From NCBI RefSeq assembly GCF_900107725.1, contig NZ_FNQO01000001.1:310001-374000 (forward strand): DNA of 64,000 nt, given 5' to 3'. The notes under the pieces were generated by a model that was given only the letters and a program-made list of their open reading frames with translations, did no database searches and had not been told where the DNA came from. Positions 55,766 to 62,538 of the stretch are shown here, piece by piece. This stretch comes from Microbulbifer marinus (lineage in GTDB: Bacteria > Pseudomonadota > Gammaproteobacteria > Pseudomonadales > Cellvibrionaceae). A program made the translations under genes and the position numbers. The stretch's first letter is position 1. Each line of letters begins with the position of its first letter.

Positions 55766-56404
55766 ATGCTAGATGCAAAAATGCCCGAAGCCTGGCGCGT
55801 GCTGCGTATTCAATCGGAACTAGTGGACGGCATAGAGCGGCTGATCGCACTCAGTGGTGCGGTCACTGTATTCGGCAGTGCGCGATTTACGGCGAACAGT
55901 GCGGAGTACAAGCAGGGGGTGAGGCTGGGAGAATTACTGGCCGCGGAGGGAATTCCGGTGATTACCGGGGGCGGACCGGGCCTGATGGAAGCCTGCAATC
56001 GCGGTGCTTATCCGCAGCCCGGTGCATCAATCGGGCTCAATATCGAGTTGCCGTTCGAGCAGGCCGCAAATCCGTATCAGGATATCAGTCTGCATTTTCG
56101 TTACTTTTTTGTCCGCAAATTTATGTTCGTAAAGCACGCAGTCGGCTTTGTAGGATTGCCCGGGGGCTACGGTACGCTCGACGAATTGTTCGAGGCCTTG
56201 ACCTTGGTGCAGACACAAAAAGTACGCGGCTTTCCGATTGTGCTGGTGGGCAAGCGCTATTGGTCCGGGCTGTACGATTGGCTGGTAGATACGGTGCTGG
56301 AGCGCAGCTGTATTGACGCTTCCGATCTCGATCTGTTTCGGATTGTCGATACCGTGGACGAGGCCGCCGAAGTTATCATCGAATACATCAAGGAGCGCCA
56401 GTAA
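55766..56404 (+). CDS. LOG-family protein (TIGR00730-type phosphoribohydrolase)
   Basis: The 212-residue Rossmann-type protein has GGGPGLMEA (residues 68–76) and PGGYGTLDE (132–140), the G-G-G-x-G-x-M and P-G-G-x-G-T-x-x-E motifs of LOG proteins. These hydrolyse nucleoside 5'-monophosphates to base and ribose-5-phosphate. Cytokinin activation is known in plants, while bacterial members act in purine and nucleotide turnover. ATG follows TGAGGGAATAGAATA. It is divergent from lexA with the LexA boxes between, but the distance argues against direct control. It converges on the DUF6763 gene. Confidence 0.9.
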   Translation: MLDAKMPEAWRVLRIQSELVDGIERLIALSGAVTVFGSARFTANSAEYKQGVRLGELLAAEGIPVITGGGPGLMEACNRGAYPQPGASIGLNIELPFEQAANPYQDISLHFRYFFVRKFMFVKHAVGFVGLPGGYGTLDELFEALTLVQTQKVRGFPIVLVGKRYWSGLYDWLVDTVLERSCIDASDLDLFRIVDTVDEAAEVIIEYIKERQ

Positions 56405-56420
56405 TGGGAACCGCTCTCTG

Positions 56421-56744
56421 TCAAAAGAGAGATTCGTCGGTACCGGAAAAGCTCTCTCCCTCCATTGTATCCAGCGGGCTCAGGCCCTTGGAGAATTCTG
56501 TTTCGCTGGTGTTCGGATCCTGCTCCGCTGCAGTCATGCCGTAGGCGACATTGGAGTCTTCGGGCGGGGCGGCGCCGATGACCGGCAGAGCCTGCCAGTG
56601 GCTCAATTCAAATTCGTCCAGGGTTCCATCCAGGTATTGCACCTCCACTGTCTGCTGCAGTTCATCGATGGCCACCACCTCGAATAGCTGACCGCTTTCT
56701 AGATCCTCAAACCAGTTGCCGATTTCCGGTTGCAAATGTGTCAT
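56421..56744 (-). CDS. DUF6763-family small protein
   Basis: The 107-residue acidic protein has HLQPEIGNWFEDLESGQLFEVVAID and VQYLDGTLDEFELSHW, which look like a compact beta-barrel domain and match the DUF6763 pattern as I know it. The C-terminal half is acidic and low in complexity. There is no catalytic motif, signal or membrane segment. Convergent with the LOG gene, 16 bp apart. Function unknown. Confidence 0.75.
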   Translation of the reverse strand: MTHLQPEIGNWFEDLESGQLFEVVAIDELQQTVEVQYLDGTLDEFELSHWQALPVIGAAPPEDSNVAYGMTAAEQDPNTSETEFSKGLSPLDTMEGESFSGTDESLF

Positions 56745-56843
56745 GGCCGTTTGCTCCCTGTTGCTTTCCTCTCAATCTAATGTGCGTCCGCCCGCCCCGG
56801 TAACGGTCTCAGTTGGCGCGGAATGTGCTAATCTGGCCATACT

Positions 56844-56874
56844 AAACAACCGTTTTAAATGTTGGTTTGAAACC
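56844..56874. promoter_or_regulatory. candidate PsrA operator(s) upstream of psrA
   Basis: AAAC-AACC-GTTT at 56844–56855 fits the PsrA consensus (AAAC-N2-4-GTTT) and is likely an autoregulatory site. A second palindrome, GGTTT-G-AAACC at 56864–56874, lies directly before the ATG. Binding would cover the promoter or ribosome binding site. Confidence 0.6.
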
Positions 56875-56875
56875 T

Positions 56876-57508
56876 ATGAGCCAGACGGATACCGTCAGTC
56901 GAATTCTGGACGCAGCGGAAGTGCTGTTTGCCGAGCGCGGCTTCACCGAGACGTCTCTGCGCACCATAACCACTACCGCGGGCGTCAACCTGGCTGCGGT
57001 AAATTATCATTTCGGGTCAAAAAAAGAATTGATCCAGGCAGTATTCGAGCGGTTTTTGACGCCTTTTACCGGAGCGTTGGCCGCCGAGCTGGACAGGCGT
57101 GTCGCCGCCGGAGAGCCGCTGACGGTGGAGGGGCTGCTGGAAAGCCTGTACCGCGTGGGGATGGGCAGTCTCGCAGAGCAGGGGCGCGATCCCCAGCGCT
57201 TCATGCGGTTGCTCGGGTTGGCCTATACGCAATACCAGGGGCACCTGCGCCGCTTCATCGTATCCCGCTACGGCGACAGCTACCGCCGTTTCGCCGGCTT
57301 GCTGGCGCAGGCATTGCCGGGGCTGGATCCAGTGACTTTCTACTGGCGCCTGTATTTTATGCTTGGGGCCACCATATTTACCTTGTCGAGCTACGACGCC
57401 ATCGAGGCTATCCTGAGGGAAGATTTTGGTGCACAGAGCAGTCTGCCGGAAACACTGGAGCGGCTGGTACCCGCTGCGGCAGCCATGCTCAAAGTCGATT
57501 CGCAGTGA
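56876..57508 (+). CDS. psrA: TetR-family regulator PsrA
   Basis: The start at ATG 56876 gives 210 residues; a TTG 9 bases upstream would add three. DTVSRILDAAEVLFAERGF, ETSLRTITTTAGV and LAAVNYHFGSKKELI form the TetR helix-turn-helix, and they match Pseudomonas PsrA very closely as I remember it. PsrA responds to long-chain fatty acids and controls fatty-acid degradation and rpoS. Its gene lies near lexA and nagZ, as in Pseudomonas. Sites matching the PsrA box lie just upstream, supporting self-repression. No ribosome binding site is obvious because the second palindrome occupies that region. Confidence 0.88.
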   Translation: MSQTDTVSRILDAAEVLFAERGFTETSLRTITTTAGVNLAAVNYHFGSKKELIQAVFERFLTPFTGALAAELDRRVAAGEPLTVEGLLESLYRVGMGSLAEQGRDPQRFMRLLGLAYTQYQGHLRRFIVSRYGDSYRRFAGLLAQALPGLDPVTFYWRLYFMLGATIFTLSSYDAIEAILREDFGAQSSLPETLERLVPAAAAMLKVDSQ

Positions 57509-57558
57509 AGTCGGCTGCTGTAACCTGATGAGCACGCCAAATTATTGAGGAAAGCCCT

Positions 57559-58575
57559 ATGTCTGCACCGCTCGGCCCGGTAATGATCGATATCGATGGA
57601 CTTGAACTGACTGCGGAAGATCGGGAGTTGCTGCAACATCCGCTCGTGGGTGGGCTGATTTTTTTTGCGCGCAACTATCGCGATCGCAGCCAGTTACATC
57701 AACTGGTTGCGGCAATTCGCGAGGTGCGCCCGGAAATATTGCTGGCAGTTGATCAGGAGGGGGGCAGGGTACAGCGCTTTCGCGACGAATTCACCCGCCT
57801 GCCGTCCATGCAGGCGCTCTGCGCCCGGGCTGACAGCGAGCGGTTGCAGGATGTCGGCTGGTTGCTGGCTGCCGAATTGCTCGCCGTGGGCATCGATTTC
57901 AGTTTTGCCCCGGTACTCGATGCGGATGACCAGCATTGCCGAATCGTTGGCGACCGTAGTTTCTGTGCCGATCCGGCGCGCGTGGCCGCTCGGGTGCGGC
58001 CCTTCATGCGGGGTATGCATGAGGCCGGTATGGCGACGACCGGCAAGCACTTTCCGGGCCATGGTCATGTGCTCGAGGACAGTCACGAAGAGCTACCCGA
58101 GGACGAGCGCTCCCTTGAGCAGGTCATGACCTCGGATGCGCTGCCTTTTATCGAGTGCATCGAGGCGGGCGAGTTGGATGCCGTCATGCCCGCTCATATT
58201 CGCTTCGTGCAGGTCGATAAACAGCCGGTAGGCTTTTCTCGCTACTGGCTGCAGGAAGTTCTGCGCGGCCACCTGGGTTTCGACGGAGTCATTTTCAGTG
58301 ATGACCTGTCTATGGGGGGGGCCGGCGCTGCCGGCGGCTATGGAGACCGGATCAGGGCCGCCATGGATGCCGGTTGCGATATGGGTGTGGTTTGCAACAA
58401 TCGCGCAGGGGCCCTTGAGATACTGGACGCCCTGCATGATTTTTCGCCACGGCACGCGTCCAGTGACAGGCTGCAACGTATGCGCGGTAGGCCGGCGATA
58501 GAGTCCTGGTCAGAGCTCGAAGGCAATGCGCGCTGGCAGCGTACCCGCGATTGGCTGTCCTCACTGACGGCCTGA
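57559..58575 (+). CDS. nagZ: beta-N-acetylglucosaminidase NagZ (GH3)
   Basis: Removes N-acetylglucosamine from 1,6-anhydro-muropeptides in cytoplasmic peptidoglycan recycling. The 338-residue GH3 protein has LLAVDQEGGRVQRF, the substrate-binding KHFPGHG (Lys163, His164), the flexible-loop Asp-His pair in LEDSHEELP and the nucleophile Asp in IFSDDLSM. The length is normal for NagZ. GAGG precedes the ATG by 9 bases. It lies 50 bp after psrA and 45 bp before an MscS gene. Confidence 0.96.
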   Translation: MSAPLGPVMIDIDGLELTAEDRELLQHPLVGGLIFFARNYRDRSQLHQLVAAIREVRPEILLAVDQEGGRVQRFRDEFTRLPSMQALCARADSERLQDVGWLLAAELLAVGIDFSFAPVLDADDQHCRIVGDRSFCADPARVAARVRPFMRGMHEAGMATTGKHFPGHGHVLEDSHEELPEDERSLEQVMTSDALPFIECIEAGELDAVMPAHIRFVQVDKQPVGFSRYWLQEVLRGHLGFDGVIFSDDLSMGGAGAAGGYGDRIRAAMDAGCDMGVVCNNRAGALEILDALHDFSPRHASSDRLQRMRGRPAIESWSELEGNARWQRTRDWLSSLTA

Positions 58576-58620
58576 CAATCCGACACAATAGACATAACCG
58601 TATTACAGGAGAGGTTTTCA

Positions 58621-59727
58621 GTGGAGTCCGTGAAGGGGATGGTGTTGTCCTGGGTAAATAGTAACCAGTACTGGATTCTGGCGATCTTTCTGATCGTACT
58701 GGCGACGGCAGTGGCGGCCTGGCTGTTTGGGCGCTTCGTGCAGCGCTTGCAGTTGCGTGCCGAGAAGACGGCGAACGCCTGGGACGATGCCTTGGTAGGA
58801 GCGCTGACGCCGCCTGGCCCGGTGCTAATCTGGCTGCTGGGGCTGACGGTGGCGGCGGGGCGTGCGGGTAAAGCGACCGGAGCCGAGATATTCGATCTCG
58901 CCACACCGGTCCGGGATGTGGGCGTGATACTCGCAATTACCTGGTTCGCCTGGCGCTTTTCCCACAATATCGAAAGGAATCTGCGCGACCCGCGCTATAT
59001 GGGTAAGCCAATGGACGCGACTACTGTTCGCGCTATGGGCAAGCTGGTGCGGGCATCAATCCTGATCACCGCCGCGATGGTGATCATGCAGTACTTCCAG
59101 TACAGCATCAGCGGCATACTGGCATTTGGTGGTATCGGCGGCCTGGCAATCGGTTTTGCGGCCAAAGACCTGCTGGGCAACTTCTTCGGTGGTCTGATGA
59201 TCTATCTGGATCGGCCGTTTTCGGTGGGCGACTGGGTGCGTTCCCCGGACAAAGAAATCGAGGGCACGGTAGAGGATATTGGCTGGCGCCTCACGCGTAT
59301 CCGCACTTTCGACAAGCGTCCACTCTACATTCCAAACGGTATATTTACCCAAATAGCGGTGGAAAACCCGTCGCGTATGTTAAATCGGCGTATATACGAA
59401 ACGATCGGGATACGCTACGAGGACGCCCCGCTAATGCCGGCAATTGTTGCCGATGTAAAGGCGATGTTGCAGCGGCACCCCGAAATCGATGCCAATCAAA
59501 CGCTTATCGTCAATTTCAATAGTTTTGCGCCGTCTTCGCTGGATTTCTTTATTTATACCTTTACGAAAACCACCGAATGGGTGCGATATCACGAGATCAA
59601 GCAGGATATCCTGCTGACGATCCTGAAGATAATCGAGGGACACGGGGCCTCTTGTGCCTTCCCGACATCCACGCTGCATATTGCCGAAATCCCCGCATTG
59701 GCTAGGGAAGCCGCGTTAGACAGCTGA
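58621..59727 (+). CDS. MscS-type mechanosensitive channel
   Basis: The 368-residue inner-membrane protein has several N-terminal hydrophobic segments (WILAIFLIVLATAVAAWLFG and others). The pore-lining helix is GGIGGLAIGFAAKDLLGNFFGG, and the beta domain starts with LDRPFSVGDWV. This is the MscS core; the protein is longer than E. coli MscS (286 residues), with an extra N-terminal helix. GTG start at 58621 is supported by AGGAGAGG with 7-base spacing. It opens on hypo-osmotic shock to release solutes. A likely operon with nagZ. Confidence 0.92.
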   Translation: MESVKGMVLSWVNSNQYWILAIFLIVLATAVAAWLFGRFVQRLQLRAEKTANAWDDALVGALTPPGPVLIWLLGLTVAAGRAGKATGAEIFDLATPVRDVGVILAITWFAWRFSHNIERNLRDPRYMGKPMDATTVRAMGKLVRASILITAAMVIMQYFQYSISGILAFGGIGGLAIGFAAKDLLGNFFGGLMIYLDRPFSVGDWVRSPDKEIEGTVEDIGWRLTRIRTFDKRPLYIPNGIFTQIAVENPSRMLNRRIYETIGIRYEDAPLMPAIVADVKAMLQRHPEIDANQTLIVNFNSFAPSSLDFFIYTFTKTTEWVRYHEIKQDILLTILKIIEGHGASCAFPTSTLHIAEIPALAREAALDS

Positions 59728-60015
59728 AGAACAGTAGTACGCAAAAGCACAATTGGTCAGTTATGGGGCAATTTATTTTGTCTTTTGGCGATTAATTGCG
59801 CATAGATAAAAAACGGTAGTATTTATTTCACATAGAAACCTAGACACTGGCGCCGTTTTATCTAAGAATCAGATTACGTCCATTGAGTATGACTCGGTGG
59901 ACAGTGCAAGACAGTTATCGGCAGCGAGTTGGTGACTGATATTGGGGTGGCGTTTTCCCCTCTTGCCAGTTGGGGTAATAGAGGTGAACGCAATAACAAT
60001 AATGAGGTTGTCTCA
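59728..60015 (+). promoter_or_regulatory. cold-shock gene promoter and long leader
   Basis: The 288-bp gap has a candidate promoter: TTGCGC at 59796–59801 and TATTTA at 59820–59825 (18-bp spacing). It would leave a leader of about 185 bases before the cold-shock ORF. Long leaders of this kind act as temperature-sensitive mRNA elements in cspA-type genes. No Shine-Dalgarno stronger than GAGG at 60004 was found. Confidence 0.4.
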
Positions 60016-60231
60016 ATGAGTGATCGCGTTACAGGTACCGTGAAGTGGTTTAATAACGCCCGGGGTTATGGCTTCATCACCTGTGGAGAAGGAACTGAAG
60101 ACATTTTCGTTCATTACCGCAGTATTCGTGGTGAAGGATATAAGACTCTGAACGAAGGTCAGGCGGTTGAATTTGAAATGCAACAGGGTGACAAGGGATT
60201 GCTGGCGGAAGATGTTGTTCCCTGTGAGTGA
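60016..60231 (+). CDS. cold-shock domain protein (CspA family)
   Basis: ATG 60016 ([22 protein letters not shown]) gives a 71-residue cold-shock domain; the frame upstream (from 59929) is not typical. RNP1-like RGYGFI and RNP2-like DIFVHYRSI bind single-stranded nucleic acid. The usual Lys/Arg residue before G-Y-G-F is Arg. The C-terminus ([11 protein letters not shown]) is normal. It acts as an RNA chaperone. It is followed by an intrinsic terminator at 60320. Confidence 0.93.
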   Translation: MSDRVTGTVKWFNNARGYGFITCGEGTEDIFVHYRSIRGEGYKTLNEGQAVEFEMQQGDKGLLAEDVVPCE

Positions 60232-60319
60232 TTCCCGCCGAATTACTCGTTGAAATAACTTTTCTGCAAGTAGGATCCGGAGTGGCGTATCAGTCCCGGA
60301 TCCCGATTGGCGTTTCCTG

Positions 60320-60347
60320 AAAAGCGGGCCTGGTGGTCCGCTTTTTT
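60320..60347 (+). terminator. Rho-independent terminator of the cold-shock gene
   Basis: AAAGCGGGCC-TGGT-GGTCCGCTTTTTT: a 10-bp stem (one G-T pair), four-base loop and T-run. It lies about 90 bp after the ORF. Confidence 0.85.
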
Positions 60348-60408
60348 ATTGGGCGCTGTTAGTGGCACTCCCGCGGAAAAGGCCGCAGGGGTGCCTGTTC
60401 GATGTGTA

Positions 60409-61644
60409 TCAGCCCCCGCCGACTACCCGCAGCAGCTGGCCGCAGAACCAGGCTGCGTAGGTGCCCAACGCATAACCCATCACTGCCAGCAGCACACCCA
60501 CCGGCGCCAGGGAGGGGTGGAAGGCCGCCGCGACTACCGGTGCAGAGGCCGCGCCACCGACATTGGCCTGGCTGCCGACTGCCATAAAGAAGGTCGGAGC
60601 CTTAATCAGCTTGGCGACCAGTAGTATCAGGCCCGCGTGTACGGCCATCCAGATGGCGCCGAGCACAAACAGCTCGGGGCTGTCTCTCAGGGCGGTGATA
60701 TCCATGTGGGTGCCGATGGTGGCGACCAGGAAGTAGATAAAGACCGAGCCCACTTTGGACGCGCCGGCTCCCTCGAGCTTCTTGGCCGGCGAGAAGGCCA
60801 TGACGATGCCGAGGGTGGTGGCAATGACGATCAGCCAGAAGAACTGACTGGTGAAGCTGAAGCGTGCCAGCTGCGGCGCGTTGACCTGGAACCAGGGGGC
60901 CAGCTGGTCGGCAAAGGCGTGCGCGATGGCGGTCACACCGAAGCCCACGGCGGCAATCAGCATCAGGTCGGGCAGGCTCGGAATGCGCGCGTGCTTCTTC
61001 TGCAGTGCTTCGACCTTCTCGCGCAGTTCGGTGATGGCGGTGGTGTCCGCGCCGCGACGCGCGTCCAGTTGTTTGGCGTTGCCGGCCATAATCAGCAGTA
61101 CCGCCATCCAGATATTGGCGATGATCACGTCTACGGCGACCATGGCCGAGAATACCTGGCCGCCTACATCGAAGATTTCCTTCATGGCCGCCTGGTTGGC
61201 GCCGCCACCGATCCAGCTGCCGGCCACGGTGGTCATGCCGCGCCAGACCGCCTCGGGACCGGTCACGCCGATCAGTTCCGGATCGAAGGTGGACATGATC
61301 AGCAGCGCGATCGGGCCGCCGATCACGATACCCAGTGTGCCGGTCAAAAACAGTATCAGGGCTTTCGGCCCGAGATTGACGATGCCCTTCAGGTCGATGC
61401 TCAGCGTTAGCAGCACCAGGCTCGCCGGCAGCAGATAACGCGAGGCGACGTAGTAAAGCTGTGAGCCCTCGGCGTCGATAATACCGAAGGTGGTCAGCAG
61501 TGATGGCAGGAAGTAACAGAGCAGCAGTGCCGGGACAAAGCGATAGAAGCGTTTCCAGAAGCGATGCTCACTGCCGGCGGTGTAAAAGACAAAACCGAGG
61601 ATAGCGGCAAGCATGCCGAGAATAATGGCGTCGTTGGTAATCAT
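60409..61644 (-). CDS. DUF819-family membrane protein
   Basis: The 411-residue protein has about ten to twelve hydrophobic segments (IILGMLAAILGFVFY, LILFLTGTLGIVIGGPIALLIM and others) and the conserved TTVAGSWIGGGANQAAMKEIF and SQANVGGAASAPVVAAAF motifs of DUF819. The latter resemble the ion- or substrate-binding re-entrant loops of sodium-dependent transporters. The substrate is unknown. It is encoded 57 bp downstream of csiV on the same strand. Confidence 0.88.
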   Translation of the reverse strand: MITNDAIILGMLAAILGFVFYTAGSEHRFWKRFYRFVPALLLCYFLPSLLTTFGIIDAEGSQLYYVASRYLLPASLVLLTLSIDLKGIVNLGPKALILFLTGTLGIVIGGPIALLIMSTFDPELIGVTGPEAVWRGMTTVAGSWIGGGANQAAMKEIFDVGGQVFSAMVAVDVIIANIWMAVLLIMAGNAKQLDARRGADTTAITELREKVEALQKKHARIPSLPDLMLIAAVGFGVTAIAHAFADQLAPWFQVNAPQLARFSFTSQFFWLIVIATTLGIVMAFSPAKKLEGAGASKVGSVFIYFLVATIGTHMDITALRDSPELFVLGAIWMAVHAGLILLVAKLIKAPTFFMAVGSQANVGGAASAPVVAAAFHPSLAPVGVLLAVMGYALGTYAAWFCGQLLRVVGGG

Positions 61645-61693
61645 CAGATAATTGTGAGTCGAGTCGGGGGTTGTTGTTGTAGTTGTTATAGAG

Positions 61694-61715
61694 GCGCGGG
61701 CTTATTCGCCCGCGC
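61694..61715. repeat. hairpin overlapping the csiV stop codon
   Basis: GCGCGGGC at 61694–61701 and GCCCGCGC at 61708–61715 form a perfect 8-bp stem with a 6-base loop that contains the csiV stop codon. There is no T-run. It may slow translation termination or protect the mRNA. Confidence 0.4.
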
Positions 61716-62442
61716 TTTGCTGTTCTTCTTCCGGCGCTACAGTGCGGATTTCGATCAGGATGCCGAATGCGGGATGGTCGAGGTAGTGCAGTTCGCCGCT
61801 GCGCATGCGGCGTTCCTGCTGCAGCTGCGCCACGCGCTGGGCGTAGACTGGTTGCGGGGGCCGTGTGGCAAAAGCGTTCGCGGCCGGGCCGAACTGAGCA
61901 GCGGTGCCCGCCAGTGCCAGTGGCTCTTCACGGGGAGCCTCGGGGCGCCGGGGCAGCAGTATGCCGTTGTTTACCTGCTGCGGCCCGAATTCACTCAGCC
62001 ACAGATCCGTGCTCAGGTGCAGGTAACGGGAAACGCTTACCGTGACGCTGCCCTCCAGGCGCTGGTGTCCGCTGAAGCTGTCGCCGCCGGAGATCAATAT
62101 TGCCGGGGAATTGCGTTTTTGCTGTAGCACCTGTTGCCAGGCCTTGTGGAACAGCACGCGGTCGCCGCCGCGGCGCAGTGCGGCCACTTTGTTGTCCAGT
62201 TTGGTGGCCACCGGGGACAGGAACAGCGCCTCGCCCTTGGCGGTGTCGAAGTCCACCCAGCGGTTCGGGTATTGCATGCGCGGCGCCGCCGGCCAGGTCT
62301 CGCGCGCCTGTGCCATGCCCTGCGGGCGTTCGAATACGATCATCTCGATTTCGAACGTGGTGCCGGCATAGTTGGCTGCCTGTGCGCCTGCCGCCGTCAG
62401 GGCCAGGAGCAGGGCGGAGCAGATCTTTAGGATTCTTGTCAT
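61702..62442 (-). CDS. csiV: CsiV-family protein
   Basis: The 246-residue protein has a signal peptide (ILKICSALLLALTAAGAQA) and YAGTTFEIEMIVFERP, the start of CsiV proteins. CsiV binds peptidoglycan and is linked to cell-wall stress as described in Vibrio. Its gene neighbours mfd in many gammaproteobacteria, as here. The C-terminal half has beta strands and ends with an acidic tail. The gene is followed by a DUF819 gene. Periplasmic location is expected. Confidence 0.85.
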   Translation of the reverse strand: MTRILKICSALLLALTAAGAQAANYAGTTFEIEMIVFERPQGMAQARETWPAAPRMQYPNRWVDFDTAKGEALFLSPVATKLDNKVAALRRGGDRVLFHKAWQQVLQQKRNSPAILISGGDSFSGHQRLEGSVTVSVSRYLHLSTDLWLSEFGPQQVNNGILLPRRPEAPREEPLALAGTAAQFGPAANAFATRPPQPVYAQRVAQLQQERRMRSGELHYLDHPAFGILIEIRTVAPEEEQQSAGE

Positions 62443-62538
62443 GGTGTTACCGCTTTATTCGTAATACTGTCAGTTGCGTGTCTGTCCGGGGCGGCGCGGG
62501 GTTGCCGTCCCGGACAGTTGGCCAATGGCCAGATGGTA

